Shown in pieces: positions 9,010 through 18,494 of a DNA stretch of 64,000 bases. The notes under the pieces are model-generated. The model made no database searches. It was not told the DNA's origin and saw only the letters and a program-made list of their open reading frames with translations. Made by a program: the position numbers and the translations under genes. The stretch covers positions 1,438,001-1,502,000 of the forward strand of contig NZ_AP014637.1 of NCBI RefSeq assembly GCF_000829415.1, given 5' to 3'. Origin of the DNA: Pseudomonas sp. StFLB209 (GTDB lineage Bacteria; Pseudomonadota; Gammaproteobacteria; Pseudomonadales; Pseudomonadaceae). Positions within the stretch are counted from its first letter, which is position 1. Each line of letters opens with the position of its first letter.

Positions 9010-10263
9010 TCAGCGGTAAACCGGGAAATCGGCGCACAGGGCGGCAACATGGCTGGCGACGTTAGCCTCGACATCGGCATCGCCGAGGTTGTCGAGGATG
9101 TCGCAGATCCAGCCGGCCAGCTCGATGCATTGGGTTTCTTTGAAGCCACGGCTGGTGACAGCCGGGGTGCCGATCCGCAGGCCCGAAGTCACGAACGGCG
9201 ACTGCGGGTCATTCGGTACGGCGTTCTTGTTGACGGTGATGTGCGCGCGGCCCAGGGCCGCGTCAGCATCTTTACCGGTCAGGCCCTGACGGATCAGGCT
9301 GACCAGGAACAAGTGGTTGTCAGTACCGCCGGAGACCACGTCGAAGCCGCGGTCGATAAACACCTTGGCCATGGCCTGGGCATTATTGATGACCTGCTGC
9401 TGGTAAGCCTTGAAGCCTGGCTCCAGCGCCTCTTTGAAGCACACGGCCTTGGCGGCGATGACGTGCATCAGCGGGCCGCCCTGAGCGCCGGGGAATACGG
9501 CGGCGTTGAGTTTTTTCTCGATCTCTTCGTTGGCCTTGGCCAGGATCAGGCCGCCACGTGGACCGCGCAGGGTCTTGTGGGTGGTGGTGGTCACCACGTC
9601 AGCGAACGGGATCGGGTTGGGGTACAGGCCCGCTGCGACCAGACCGGCCACGTGGGCCATGTCGACGAACAGCAGCGCACCGACCTTGTCAGCGATGGCG
9701 CGAAAGCGCGGGAAGTCCAGGGTCTTGGAGTAGGCCGAAAAACCGGCAACGATCATCTTTGGCTTGTGCTCGACGGCCAGGCGCTCGACTTCGTCGTAGT
9801 TGATCAGACCGGTGTCGGTGTCGATCCCGTACTGCACGGCGTTGTACAGCTTGCCCGACGAAGAAACCTTGGCACCGTGGGTCAGGTGACCGCCATGGGC
9901 CAGGCTCATGCCCAGGATGGTGTCGCCGGCTTGCAGCAGCGCCAGGTAGACCGCCGAGTTGGCCGAGGAGCCGGAGTGCGGCTGGACGTTGGCGTAATCA
10001 GCGCCGAACAGTTCCTTGGCGCGATCGATGGCCAGTTGCTCGACCTTGTCGACGTGCTCGCAGCCGCCGTAGTAACGCTTGCCCGGATACCCTTCGGCGT
10101 ACTTGTTGGTCAGGCCACTGCCCTGCGCTTGCATGACGCGCTTGCTGGTGTAGTTTTCAGAGGCGATCAGTTCAATGTGGTCTTCCTGACGCTGCTCTTC
10201 GGCATTGATGGCCGCCAACAGTGCATCGTCATAACCCTGAATCTGGTCTTGTTTGCTGAACAT
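9010..10263 (-). CDS. glyA: Serine hydroxymethyltransferase
   Basis: This 417-residue PLP enzyme interconverts serine and glycine with THF and 5,10-methylene-THF. The PLP lysine lies in [13 protein letters not shown], and [10 protein letters not shown] is the usual N-terminal signature. ATG 10263 ([13 protein letters not shown]) follows GGGGAGACCGCG; the upstream 67 codons of the open frame have no family counterpart. It heads the sarcosine operon, so this copy is probably the catabolic SHMT that consumes glycine and methylene-THF produced by SoxBDAG. In P. aeruginosa the equivalent operon is controlled by GbdR and SouR (family knowledge). Confidence 0.96.
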   Translation of the reverse strand: MFSKQDQIQGYDDALLAAINAEEQRQEDHIELIASENYTSKRVMQAQGSGLTNKYAEGYPGKRYYGGCEHVDKVEQLAIDRAKELFGADYANVQPHSGSSANSAVYLALLQAGDTILGMSLAHGGHLTHGAKVSSSGKLYNAVQYGIDTDTGLINYDEVERLAVEHKPKMIVAGFSAYSKTLDFPRFRAIADKVGALLFVDMAHVAGLVAAGLYPNPIPFADVVTTTTHKTLRGPRGGLILAKANEEIEKKLNAAVFPGAQGGPLMHVIAAKAVCFKEALEPGFKAYQQQVINNAQAMAKVFIDRGFDVVSGGTDNHLFLVSLIRQGLTGKDADAALGRAHITVNKNAVPNDPQSPFVTSGLRIGTPAVTSRGFKETQCIELAGWICDILDNLGDADVEANVASHVAALCADFPVYR

Positions 10264-10607
10264 CGCGGTCTCCCCAGCGGCGTCGCGGCGCCATTCATTA
10301 TTGGATAGGGTGGGTTCATCACCCAGTGGCTGAGATGGTAGGCCGGCGGCGTCCTGCCCAGATGCCTGCACACGCCACGCAAAGGTGCTTTTACGACATG
10401 GATTTGACGGCGTGGAACATTCCGCCATGCGCCGTCGTCGCGGCGCCCCTGAAAAGCCCTGCAAGTGACGCGCAAAGCCCTGTAAACCGTGCCTTTGCGC
10501 GATCAGCAGGCGAGCCGCAGCAACCGAGGGCTGCGGCGGTTTTACCGGGAAAAAGAGGGGAATCGGGAGAGGAGAATGGCGTATTCAGACAAGTGACGCG
10601 GGTCATT
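10264..10607. other. glyA upstream region
   Basis: About 340 bp of promoter region between glyA and the REP after alaC. No gene is supported. A strong palindrome lies at 10406-10436. Confidence 0.6.
10406..10436. promoter_or_regulatory. Candidate operator palindrome upstream of glyA
   Basis: GACGGCG at 10406-10412 and CGCCGTC at 10430-10436 are perfect 7-bp arms. Between them lies the smaller palindrome GGAACATTCC. The site is about 145 bp upstream of the glyA start. It is a plausible regulator site for the sarcosine operon; the regulator is not identifiable from sequence. Confidence 0.4.
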
Positions 10608-10650
10608 GCAGGAGCGGCTTTAGTCTTCGCGGATAAATCCGCTCCTGCAG
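10608..10650. repeat. REP hairpin after alaC
   Basis: GCAGGAGCGGCTTTAG faces AAATCCGCTCCTGCAG, forming a hairpin just past the alaC stop. It may serve as the alaC transcript end. Confidence 0.7.
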
Positions 10651-10660
10651 GCAACGGCTA

Positions 10661-11881
10661 TCAGGCGTCCGGCTTGCCCGGTGCCTGTGCATCAGCACGG
10701 AACATGGCGCGGATGCCGCGCACCGCCTGACGGATCCGGTCCTGGTTCTCGATCAGGGCAAAACGCACATGGTCGTCACCGTATTCACCAAAACCGATAC
10801 CCGGCGAGACGCACACCTTGGCCTCGGCCAGCAGCTTCTTGGCGAATTCCAGCGAGCCCAGATGGGCATAAGCCTCGGGGATCTTCGCCCAGACGTACAT
10901 CGAGGCCTTGGGGTTCTCGACCATCCAGCCCAGCTCGTGCAGGCCCTTGACCAGCACATTGCGGCGCTGGCGATACTGTTCGGCGATATCCAGCACACAC
11001 TGCTGGTCGCCTTCCAGTGCCGCGATGGCTGCTACCTGCAGCGGCGTGAAGGTGCCGTAGTCGTGGTAGCTCTTGATTCGCGCCAGGGCGCCGACCAGTT
11101 CCGGATTACCGACCATAAAACCAATCCGCCAGCCGGCCATGTTGTAACTCTTGGACAGGGTGAAGAACTCCACCGCAATGTCCTTGGCACCCGGAACCTG
11201 CATGATCGAGGGTGCCTGCCAGCCGTCGTAGACGATGTCGGCATAGGCCAGGTCGTGAACCACCAGCACGTCGTACTGCTTGGCCAGCGCAACCACGCGC
11301 TCGAAGAAATCCAGCTCAACGCATTGCGCGGTGGGGTTGGACGGGAAGCCGAGGATCATCATCTTGGGCTTGGGAATCGAGCCACGAATGGCCTTTTCCA
11401 GCTCGGCGAAAAAGTCCACGCCCGGCACCAGCGGCACCGAACGCACCTGGGCGCCGGCAATCACGGCACCGTAGATGTGGATCGGGTAACTGGGGTTGGG
11501 CACCAGCACCGTATCGCCCTGGTCGAGGGTGGCGAGCATCAGGTGCGCCAGGCCTTCCTTGGAACCGATGGTGACAATGGCTTCGCTTTCCGGGTCGATA
11601 TCGACTTCGTAGCGCTTTTTGTACCAGTTGGAAATCGCCCGACGCAGGCGTGGAATACCCCGTGAAGTGGAGTAACCGTGGGTGTCTTCGCGCTGGGCGA
11701 CGGTGACCAGCTTTTCCACGATGTGCGGTGGCGTAGCCCCGTCGGGGTTACCCATGCTCAGGTCGATGATGTCTTCACCGCGACGACGAGCAGCCATTTT
11801 CAGCTCGGCGGTGATATTGAAGACGTACGGGGGGAGTCGATCGATGCGCGCAAAGCGGCGCGGCGAACCTTGGTCAGCCAT
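10661..11881 (-). CDS. alaC: Alanine transaminase (class I/II aminotransferase)
   Basis: The 406-residue PLP enzyme resembles AlaC/YfdZ, which forms alanine from pyruvate and glutamate. It opens [20 protein letters not shown], the typical start of this subgroup. The PLP lysine is in [17 protein letters not shown] and the substrate-binding region in [16 protein letters not shown]. It is leftward, with a REP hairpin downstream and about 180 bp before the amine oxidase 3' end. Some related enzymes are annotated as aspartate or LL-DAP aminotransferase; the SNPTA motif and overall similarity favour AlaC. Confidence 0.88.
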   Translation of the reverse strand: MADQGSPRRFARIDRLPPYVFNITAELKMAARRRGEDIIDLSMGNPDGATPPHIVEKLVTVAQREDTHGYSTSRGIPRLRRAISNWYKKRYEVDIDPESEAIVTIGSKEGLAHLMLATLDQGDTVLVPNPSYPIHIYGAVIAGAQVRSVPLVPGVDFFAELEKAIRGSIPKPKMMILGFPSNPTAQCVELDFFERVVALAKQYDVLVVHDLAYADIVYDGWQAPSIMQVPGAKDIAVEFFTLSKSYNMAGWRIGFMVGNPELVGALARIKSYHDYGTFTPLQVAAIAALEGDQQCVLDIAEQYRQRRNVLVKGLHELGWMVENPKASMYVWAKIPEAYAHLGSLEFAKKLLAEAKVCVSPGIGFGEYGDDHVRFALIENQDRIRQAVRGIRAMFRADAQAPGKPDA

Positions 11882-12062
11882 GAGAATCTCGCAAACGTAA
11901 GCGCCCGGAACCGTCCGAGCGACGCAGGCCGCATGAGGCGGCCTGCGCGCAAGATAAGCGCAGTGCCAGTATCTTGTCTACACCCTTGGGTTTCGAACGC
12001 TGGTTGCCAGCAGCGCAGTCCCCACCCAGAGCGGTGGCAGCCTTTGACTGCTGGTCAGCGCT

Positions 12063-13865
12063 TCAGGCCCCGGCGGCTTCGGCCTTGTCCTTGACCGGGG
12101 CTTTTTTCGCCGGTTCGGTCTTGGCGGGTGCCTTGTTGGCCGGTTCCTTTTTCGCAGGTTCTTTCTTTGCCGGTTCTTTCTTTGCTGGCTCTTTCTTGGC
12201 CGGTTCCTTGTGCGCTGGCGCCTTATGAGTGGCCTCTTTACTGGCCGGCTCTTTCTTCACCGCGTCCTTGGCTGGCTCGACCTTGGCCGGAACCACCGGT
12301 GCAGGTGCTGGCTCCGGCGCCACGACAGGTGCAGGTGCTACCGGTGCAGGAGCGGCTGGAGCTGGCGCTTTCTCGGCAGGTTTGTCTTCGCCACCAAACA
12401 TCCGCGAGAAGAAGCCCGGTTGCTCGTCCTTTTTCGCCGGCGCCACTGCCGGAGCCGGTGCCGGCGGGATCACTTTCGGCTCGAACGACTTGCCGGCCGC
12501 CAGATCCTGCACCTGGCTGGCTGCGCGCTGGCCGCTGCGCAGCGCGCCTTCCAGGGTGCCGGGGTACAGGGTGTCGGTGTGCTCACCGGCAAACGCGACG
12601 CGCTGCACCGGTTTTTCCCAGACCCGCCAGAACTTGCTGATCTGCCCCGGACCATAGGCCAGGTACGAACCGCCCATCCCCGGATCGACGCTGTAGCGGC
12701 GGATTTCATAACCGGTATAGGCACCGCGTGCCTGTGGATAGAACGCATGCAGGCGGATCAGCACCTGATCGACCAGTTGCTTGTCACCAAACGCCTGCAT
12801 GATCCGCGCGTTGTCGCCCGACAGGTTGATCACCACGTTGGCGCCGCCTTTGAGCGCCGGTTCGATCCACAGCATGCCAAGCCCGGTATTGCTGAAAATC
12901 TCGCCCGACAGGCGCGCCTTGCTATCCCATACCGGGGTTTTGAACTTGAGCATGATCTGGTCGCGCCAACCGTAGTTGGTGCTGCGCAGCGCGCCCAGGT
13001 ATTTGTCGCCCAGCGCCGGGGTCATCTGGATTTTCGCCAGCGCCCGCAGCGGCACGGCCAGCACCACGTAATCGGCGCTGTAGCCGACGCTGCCAACCTT
13101 GACCGTCACGCTGTCCTTGTCCTGAATAATCGCCGACACCGGCGACTGAGTCTTGATCGATTTCAACTGCCTGGTAAACGCCTCGGTCAGCACCGCGCTG
13201 CCACCGGGCAACCGCGCCGCACGACGGTCGCGGTCATCGACGCCACGGTACACCCGGGTCTGCTGGGCAAAGTACAGCAGCGACAGGCGCGAAGGCTCGT
13301 CGTAGCGGGTACGGATTTGCTGGTTGATCAACTGCCGGGCGGTTTCTGGCAGATTCTGCCGGTCCAGCCAGTTGGACACGTTGATCTGGTCCAAGGCAAA
13401 CAGCGTGCTGTTGGCTGCCGGGTTCTCCGGGTCGTCGATGGAGCGCGCCAGATTATCCAGCGTCTCTTCGTAACGCTTGAGTGCCTCGGCAGTGGCAGGC
13501 TGCTTGACGGCCAGGTCTGCGGCGCTGAAGTGCACGCCGTCGATCAGGTAGCTGGGCGTGCGGACAAACTCCGGCGCAGCAACGCTGGTCAGCTTGAAGG
13601 TGTTCAGGTACTGGTTGAGCAATGGCTGAACCTTGTTGCTGCCGATCCACTCGCTGGTGGCCAGGCCCGAACGCCCGCCGGTGCTGCCTTTGGCCTCCAG
13701 CACAGTGACCTGCCAGCCCTTGGCCTGCAGTTCATAGGCGGCCGTCAGCCCCGCCAGTCCGCCGCCGACCACGATGGCGGTCCGGGGTTTGTCGCTGGCC
13801 AGTGCATTAAAGCTGACCAGCCCTATCACCAACAGCGCACAGCCGCGTAGCAAAGCGAAACGCAT
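12063..13865 (-). CDS. Exported flavin amine oxidase with Lys/Ala/Pro-rich tail
   Basis: This 600-residue protein starts with a signal peptide (MRFALLRGCALLVIGLVSFN...ALA). The FAD-binding motif VVGGGLAGLTAAYELQAKG follows, with the rest of an amino_oxidase domain to about residue 460, including the C-terminal GALRSGQRAA flavin motif. The last 130 or so residues are low complexity: first Ala/Pro/Val, then repeated KKEPA units. The tail resembles AlgP or histone-H1-like tails and is not part of the enzyme fold. ATG 13865 has CGGAGTTTGCG upstream. The substrate is unknown. It is divergent from bioA. Confidence 0.82.
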   Translation of the reverse strand: MRFALLRGCALLVIGLVSFNALASDKPRTAIVVGGGLAGLTAAYELQAKGWQVTVLEAKGSTGGRSGLATSEWIGSNKVQPLLNQYLNTFKLTSVAAPEFVRTPSYLIDGVHFSAADLAVKQPATAEALKRYEETLDNLARSIDDPENPAANSTLFALDQINVSNWLDRQNLPETARQLINQQIRTRYDEPSRLSLLYFAQQTRVYRGVDDRDRRAARLPGGSAVLTEAFTRQLKSIKTQSPVSAIIQDKDSVTVKVGSVGYSADYVVLAVPLRALAKIQMTPALGDKYLGALRSTNYGWRDQIMLKFKTPVWDSKARLSGEIFSNTGLGMLWIEPALKGGANVVINLSGDNARIMQAFGDKQLVDQVLIRLHAFYPQARGAYTGYEIRRYSVDPGMGGSYLAYGPGQISKFWRVWEKPVQRVAFAGEHTDTLYPGTLEGALRSGQRAASQVQDLAAGKSFEPKVIPPAPAPAVAPAKKDEQPGFFSRMFGGEDKPAEKAPAPAAPAPVAPAPVVAPEPAPAPVVPAKVEPAKDAVKKEPASKEATHKAPAHKEPAKKEPAKKEPAKKEPAKKEPANKAPAKTEPAKKAPVKDKAEAAGA

Positions 13866-14019
13866 TGCGCAAACTCCGATAAAAAATGTGGGAAAGTTCA
13901 GGAAATGTCGCGAAGAGCCGCGAGCATACGTGACTGACGAAAGGCCTGCCAGCGATCAAAGGTTGTCCCTGAGCCGGGCATTCACTAGGCTTGCGCGATT
14001 CGCTTAATGGAGAGCGCCC

Positions 14020-15426
14020 ATGGGCCTGAATGATCAGTGGATGCAACGTGACCTCAAGGTCTTGTGGCACCCCTGCACGCAGATGAAAGATCACGAACAA
14101 CTGCCGCTGATTCCGATCCGCCGTGGCGAGGGTGTGTGGCTGGAAGACTTCGAGGGCAAACGCTACCTGGACGCGGTCAGCTCCTGGTGGGTGAATGTGT
14201 TCGGCCACGCCAACCCGCGCATCAACCAGCGCATCAAGGACCAGGTCGATCAGCTCGAACACGTGATCCTGGCCGGTTTCAGCCATCAGCCGGTCATCGA
14301 ACTGTCGGAGCGGCTGGTCAAGCTGACCCCGGAAGGCCTGACCCGCTGCTTCTATGCCGACAACGGATCGTCGTGCATCGAAGTGGCCTTGAAGATGAGC
14401 TTTCATTACTGGCTCAACCGCGGCCAGCCCGACAAAAAACGCTTCGTGACCCTGACCAACAGCTACCACGGCGAGACGGTGGCGGCGATGTCAGTAGGCG
14501 ATGTGGCGTTGTTTACCGAGACCTACAAGTCGCTGCTGCTCGACACCATCAAGGTGCCCAGCCCGGACTGCTATCACCGCCCCGAAGGCGTGAGCTGGGA
14601 GCAACACTCGCGCACGATGTTCCAGGCCATGGAGCAGACCCTGGCCGAACATCACGCCAGCGTCGCGGCAGTGATCGTCGAGCCGCTGATTCAGGGTGCC
14701 GGTGGCATGCGCATGTACCACCCGGTCTATCTCAAGCTGTTGCGCGAAGCCTGCGACCGCTACGGCGTGCACCTGATCCACGACGAAATCGCCGTGGGCT
14801 TTGGCCGCACCGGGACGATGTTCGCCTGCGAACAGGCCGGTATCCGGCCGGATTTTCTCTGCCTGTCCAAGGCGCTGACCGGCGGCTACCTGCCGTTGGC
14901 GGCGTGCCTGACCACCGATGAGGTGTACAGCGCGTTCTACGACGAATACCCGACCCTGCGCGCCTTCCTGCACTCGCACAGCTACACCGGCAACCCGCTG
15001 GCCTGCGCCGCCGCGCTGGCAACGCTGGATATCTTCGAACAAGACAATGTGATCGAGGCCAACAAGGCCCTGGCCCAGCGCATGGCCAGCGCCACCGCGC
15101 ACCTGGCCGACCACCCGAATGTCGCCGAAGTGCGCCAGACCGGCATGGCCCTGGCCATCGAGATGGCGCAGGACAAAGCCGGCAAGACCGCCTACCCGTG
15201 GCAGCAGCGTCGGGGCCTGAAGGTGTTCCAGCATGCCCTGGAGCGTGGCGCGCTGCTGCGCCCGCTAGGCAACGTGGTGTATTTCCTGCCGCCTTATGTA
15301 ATCACCCCGGAGCAGATCGACTTTCTGGCCGAAGTGGCCAGCGAAGGCATCGACATCGCCACGCGTGAAACCATCAGCGTGGCAGTACCGGAAGGCTTCC
15401 ACCCGGACTTTCGCGACCCCGGCTGA
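14020..15426 (+). CDS. bioA: Adenosylmethionine-8-amino-7-oxononanoate aminotransferase
   Basis: The 468-residue class III aminotransferase converts KAPA to DAPA in biotin synthesis, with S-adenosylmethionine as amino donor. WHPCTQMKDHE near the N-terminus is characteristic of BioA. SSWWVNVFGHANPRIN, DEIAVGFGRTGTMFACEQAG and the PLP lysine in LSKALTGGYLPLAACL are all intact. ATG 14020 follows GGAGAGCGCCC. It is separate from the other biotin genes, as in other pseudomonads. It ends at a REP doublet and is followed by rsmE. Confidence 0.94.
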   Translation: MGLNDQWMQRDLKVLWHPCTQMKDHEQLPLIPIRRGEGVWLEDFEGKRYLDAVSSWWVNVFGHANPRINQRIKDQVDQLEHVILAGFSHQPVIELSERLVKLTPEGLTRCFYADNGSSCIEVALKMSFHYWLNRGQPDKKRFVTLTNSYHGETVAAMSVGDVALFTETYKSLLLDTIKVPSPDCYHRPEGVSWEQHSRTMFQAMEQTLAEHHASVAAVIVEPLIQGAGGMRMYHPVYLKLLREACDRYGVHLIHDEIAVGFGRTGTMFACEQAGIRPDFLCLSKALTGGYLPLAACLTTDEVYSAFYDEYPTLRAFLHSHSYTGNPLACAAALATLDIFEQDNVIEANKALAQRMASATAHLADHPNVAEVRQTGMALAIEMAQDKAGKTAYPWQQRRGLKVFQHALERGALLRPLGNVVYFLPPYVITPEQIDFLAEVASEGIDIATRETISVAVPEGFHPDFRDPG

Positions 15427-15439
15427 ACCCGACTAGCCC

Positions 15440-15511
15440 CGTAGGAGCGGCTTTAGCCGCGAAGCTTCACGGATCGCGGCTAAAGCTTCGCGGCTAAAGC
15501 CGCTCCTACAG
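15440..15511. repeat. REP doublet between bioA and rsmE
   Basis: GTAGGAGCGGCTTTAGCCGC and its facing copy GCGGCTAAAGCCGCTCCTAC flank a spacer that itself contains a partial third copy (GATCGCGGCTAAAGC). Confidence 0.85.
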
Positions 15512-15548
15512 CCGCAAATAGCTGCCCAGAATATCCAGAGATCCCCCC

Positions 15549-16280
15549 ATGAGACTGTCCCGCTTCTTCATCGATGCCCCACTGAGCCTGGGCGAACACA
15601 CCTTGCCAGAAGCCCAGGCCCATTACATTGGCCGGGTGTTACGCATGACCGAAGGTCAGGCACTGCAACTGTTCGACGGCTCGGGCAGCGAATATCGCGC
15701 CACCCTGCTGGAGGTCGGCAAAAAGCAGGTGCGCGTGCAACTCGATGAGTCATTTGCCGGGCAGCCCGAATCGCCGTTGCGCATTCATCTGGGCCAGGGC
15801 CTGTCGCGTGGCGAGCGCATGGACTGGGCGATCCAGAAAGCCACTGAGCTGGGCGCCACAGAGATCACGCCGATTGTCAGCGAGCGCTGCGAGGTGCGCC
15901 TCAAGGACGAACGTGCCGAGAAGCGTCAGGCTCACTGGCGGCAGATTGCAATCAGCGCCTGCGAGCAATGCGGCCGTTCGGTGGTGCCGGTGATTCATTC
16001 GCCTATACCGCTGGGCGAATGGCTTAAAACCACTCAGGCCGACCTCAAGCTGGTACTGCATCCGGTTGCCGCGCCGCTGACCAGCCATCCAGCGCCGCAG
16101 AGCCTGGCCTTCCTGATCGGCCCGGAAGGCGGCCTGAGCGATGCCGAGGTCGAGCAAGCCAAAGCCAGCGGTTATCACGCCGCCCGCCTCGGCCCCAGGG
16201 TCTTGCGCACCGAAACCGCCCCGGTGGTGGCCTTGAGCGTGGCGCAACAGCTATGGGGCGATTTTCTGCAGGGCAATTGA
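15549..16280 (+). CDS. rsmE: 16S rRNA (uracil(1498)-N3)-methyltransferase
   Basis: The 243-residue SPOUT-class methyltransferase modifies U1498 in the decoding region of the 30S subunit. An N-terminal PUA-like domain (MRLSRFFIDAPLSLGEH) precedes the knotted catalytic domain. The latter carries GPEGGLSDAEVEQAKASGY and LGPRVLRTETAPVVALS, which form the SAM pocket. Length is normal. It is probably expressed independently, since a REP doublet separates it from bioA and a REP-like hairpin follows. Confidence 0.95.
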   Translation: MRLSRFFIDAPLSLGEHTLPEAQAHYIGRVLRMTEGQALQLFDGSGSEYRATLLEVGKKQVRVQLDESFAGQPESPLRIHLGQGLSRGERMDWAIQKATELGATEITPIVSERCEVRLKDERAEKRQAHWRQIAISACEQCGRSVVPVIHSPIPLGEWLKTTQADLKLVLHPVAAPLTSHPAPQSLAFLIGPEGGLSDAEVEQAKASGYHAARLGPRVLRTETAPVVALSVAQQLWGDFLQGN

Positions 16281-16607
16281 AGACCCGTAGGCCCTGCTTC
16301 AGTAGGGAAGCCTTCGCGGCTGAAGCCGATCCTACGGATTAAATACAAGCCAGATGCTTCACGATGGGTAGCCGCGCCGCTGTGGTGCGCGATAAGCGTG
16401 CATAAATGCACGGCCTCAACCGACGGTATCGAACGGCGCAGGCCAACACGCCTTCATGCGACGGCTGCAAAGCCAGTACCACAAGGGCCTGCGAGGCTTT
16501 CACAAAATAGAAAGCGGGTTTCCACAAAACTGGCACGCGACCTGCAATATCTCTTGTACCTACCAGTTTTGGGGGCCTTGGTACAGGCAGGCCGGGGATT
16601 CCCCTTT
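16281..16607. other. Intergenic region with degenerate REP
   Basis: About 330 bp between rsmE and a leftward hypothetical gene. It holds a degenerate REP-like hairpin at 16287-16336 (GTAGG...TTCGCGGCTGAAGCCGATCC). I see nothing else. Confidence 0.5.
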
Positions 16608-17048
16608 TTATTGCTCACGGAGGCTGACTTTCAGCCTCCAGCGCCCGTCCACCTCGTCAGTGTGCCAGTCACCCTGCAACGGACGGGCCGCCAGCAGCGT
16701 CAGCACCAGTCCTTTATCCCCCCGCTCGATGCGCCAGCGCGCCACTTTGTTGTCCATGCGCAACTGGCCGTTCCAGGGCCGTCCGTACGCCAGCAGATGC
16801 AACACCACGGCGCCGTCCACGGTATCGCCTTCTACTGTGGGTTCTTCGTCGAACCACAAGGCCAGCCCGGTGGGCAGCTCTTCGATCTGCACCAGTTCAA
16901 CCGGCTCAGGCTGGGTCAGACGACCGATCATCATGCCCACCGAAAACCCGACAATCGCCATCGAGCCCAACACCCGCGGCCAGAACTTCGGCCTGGGGTC
17001 TTCTTCAGGAGTAGAATGCATCCCGTCATTTCGTTCGGAGCCGTGCAT
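16608..17048 (-). CDS. Hypothetical membrane-anchored protein
   Basis: A 146-residue protein of unknown function. A single hydrophobic helix (about residues 27-42, VLGSMAIVGFSVGMMIG) near the N-terminus is followed by a soluble beta-rich domain of about 95 residues ending DGRWRLKVSLREQ, which would sit in the periplasm. Two starts are possible: ATG 17048 with a distant AAGGA, or ATG 17021. It is divergent from trmL, and with the first start the two initiation codons overlap. I do not recognise the family. Confidence 0.6.
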   Translation of the reverse strand: MHGSERNDGMHSTPEEDPRPKFWPRVLGSMAIVGFSVGMMIGRLTQPEPVELVQIEELPTGLALWFDEEPTVEGDTVDGAVVLHLLAYGRPWNGQLRMDNKVARWRIERGDKGLVLTLLAARPLQGDWHTDEVDGRWRLKVSLREQ

Positions 17049-17502
17049 GTTTCACGTCATCCTTTTTCAACCAGAAATTCCGCCGAATACCGGCAATGTC
17101 ATCAGGCTCTGCGCCAATAGTGGCTGCACCCTGCATTTGATCGAACCGTTGAGTTTCGAGCTGGACGACAAACGGCTGCGCCGCGCCGGGCTCGACTACC
17201 ACGAGTATGCCACGCTGCAAACCCACCCAAGCCTGGCCAGTTGCCTGGAAAAACTCGGCCACCCGCGGCTGTTCGCTTTCACCACCAAGGGCTCGCAGCC
17301 ATTTCACGACGTCAGCTTTCAGCCTGGCGATGCGTTTATCTTCGGCCCGGAAAGCCGTGGCCTGCCCACCGAAGTGCTCGACACCTTCAGCCCGGACCGG
17401 CGCCTGCGCCTGCCCATGCGTGAAGGCTGCCGCAGCCTGAACCTGTCCAATACCGTGGCCGTGGCGGTGTATGAGGCGTGGCGGCAGCAGGGTTTTGCCT
17501 GA
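17047..17502 (+). CDS. trmL: tRNA (cytidine(34)-2'-O)-methyltransferase
   Basis: This 151-residue SPOUT enzyme 2'-O-methylates the wobble base of leucine tRNAs. The start ATG 17047 (MFHVILFQPEIPPNTGNVI) follows CGGAG; the longer open frame from 16456 is not coding. The knotted SAM site is seen in FGPESRGLP, LRLPM and CRSLNLSNTVAVAVYEA. Length fits TrmL (about 150-160 residues) rather than the larger TrmH or RlmB. It ends just before a long palindromic repeat. Confidence 0.93.
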   Translation: MFHVILFQPEIPPNTGNVIRLCANSGCTLHLIEPLSFELDDKRLRRAGLDYHEYATLQTHPSLASCLEKLGHPRLFAFTTKGSQPFHDVSFQPGDAFIFGPESRGLPTEVLDTFSPDRRLRLPMREGCRSLNLSNTVAVAVYEAWRQQGFA

Positions 17503-17509
17503 AGTGCAC

Positions 17510-17637
17510 CTCTAAAAACTACCTGCGTTGCCATCACTGCGTTAAAAACAGGCTCACAATGCTCATTGACAACTGGTCAACTCCGCTTGCTCGCCTGTTT
17601 TTGCCATGCGCTGGCTGCCTCGCCTACGTTTTTAGAG
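17510..17637. repeat. Long imperfect palindromic intergenic repeat (copy 1)
   Basis: Perfect arms CTCTAAAAAC (17510-17519) and GTTTTTAGAG (17628-17637) enclose a second palindrome centred on AATGCTCATTGAC. The same core occurs at 24224-24365 with different outer arms. It lies between trmL and secB and has no coding potential. Confidence 0.75.
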
Positions 17638-17670
17638 GCCCTCTGAAGGACACCTTGAACACCGCTGCAT

Positions 17671-17699
17671 AAAAAAAGCGCCTGCAAAGGCGCTTTTTC
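17671..17699. terminator. Bidirectional terminator between trmL and secB
   Basis: A stem AAAGCGCC/GGCGCTTT around TGCAAA has A-run and T-run flanks, so it can stop transcription from both sides. Confidence 0.85.
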
Positions 17700-17712
17700 A
17701 TGAGCGGTGCGA

Positions 17713-18198
17713 TCAGGCCGAAGGCGCTTCGCCCGACTCTTGCAGACGCTGCAGCTCTTGGGCATACAGGGCGTCGAAGTTCACTGGCGAGAGCATCAGC
17801 GCCGGGAACGAACCACGCACCACCAGGCTGTCGATGGCTTCGCGCGCGTACGGGAACAGAATGTTCGGGCAGAACGCACCCAGGGTGTGGCTCATGGACG
17901 AAGCATCCAGACCCTTGATCAGGAAGATGCCGGCCTGTTGCACTTCAACGATGAAAGCAGTCTCGTCACCGTTGTTCACAGTAACCGACAGGGTCAGTAC
18001 AACTTCGTAGAAGTCGTTTTCCAGCGCTTTCTGGCGGGTGTTGAGGTCCAGGCTGACCGAAGGGGTCCACTCCTGACGGAAGATGGCCGGGCTTTTCGGT
18101 GCTTCAAACGACAGGTCACGAACGTAAAGACGCTGCAGCGAGAATTGTGGTGCGTTGTCTTCGTTGGCAACAGCGCCGTTGGTGGTTTGTTCGGTCAT
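17713..18198 (-). CDS. secB: Protein-export chaperone SecB
   Basis: The 161-residue tetrameric chaperone keeps preproteins unfolded and hands them to SecA. The conserved start [18 protein letters not shown] and the central region FLIKGLD and PFARE-like segment ([16 protein letters not shown]) are present. An acidic C-terminus follows. ATG 18198 has GAGAAGGATCCGAC upstream. It is the third gene of a leftward rhodanese-grxC-secB set, the usual order in gammaproteobacteria. Confidence 0.96.
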   Translation of the reverse strand: MTEQTTNGAVANEDNAPQFSLQRLYVRDLSFEAPKSPAIFRQEWTPSVSLDLNTRQKALENDFYEVVLTLSVTVNNGDETAFIVEVQQAGIFLIKGLDASSMSHTLGAFCPNILFPYAREAIDSLVVRGSFPALMLSPVNFDALYAQELQRLQESGEAPSA

Positions 18199-18239
18199 GT
18201 CGGATCCTTCTCGAAATTAGGGTTTGCAATAAAGTTGAG

Positions 18240-18494
18240 TCAGGCCTGAAGCAGCTCATCGAGTTCGCCGGCACGCTCCAGAGCAAACAGGTCATCACAG
18301 CCGCCCACATGGGCGTCGCCGATCCAGATCTGTGGCACCGAAGTACGCCCGGCCTTCTGGGCCATGGCTGCGCGCACCTGGGGTTGGCCATCGACGCGAA
18401 TTTCTTCGAAGGCTACGTTCTTGCTCTTGAGCAACTGCTTGGCGCGGATGCAATAAGGGCAATAGTCACTGGAATAGACGAGGACATCGGCCAT
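18240..18494 (-). CDS. grxC: Glutaredoxin 3
   Basis: An 84-residue dithiol glutaredoxin with active site CPYC at residues 12-15 and the TSVPQIWIGDAHVGGCDD cis-proline/glutathione-binding region. It reduces disulfides with glutathione in the cytoplasm. Its ATG directly follows the stop codon of the rhodanese gene, so the two are translationally linked. Full length for the family. Confidence 0.96.
   Translation of the reverse strand: MADVLVYSSDYCPYCIRAKQLLKSKNVAFEEIRVDGQPQVRAAMAQKAGRTSVPQIWIGDAHVGGCDDLFALERAGELDELLQA

Noticed and set aside
7547..9019. A 490-codon frame opposite soxB and soxD, and similar long frames opposite glyA and the amine oxidase (for example 12210-13850)
   Set aside because: Third-position GC bias creates them; no recognisable motifs or starts.
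16456..17046. Extended N-terminus for trmL
   Set aside because: It would add 197 residues not found in the family and run over the divergent hypothetical gene.
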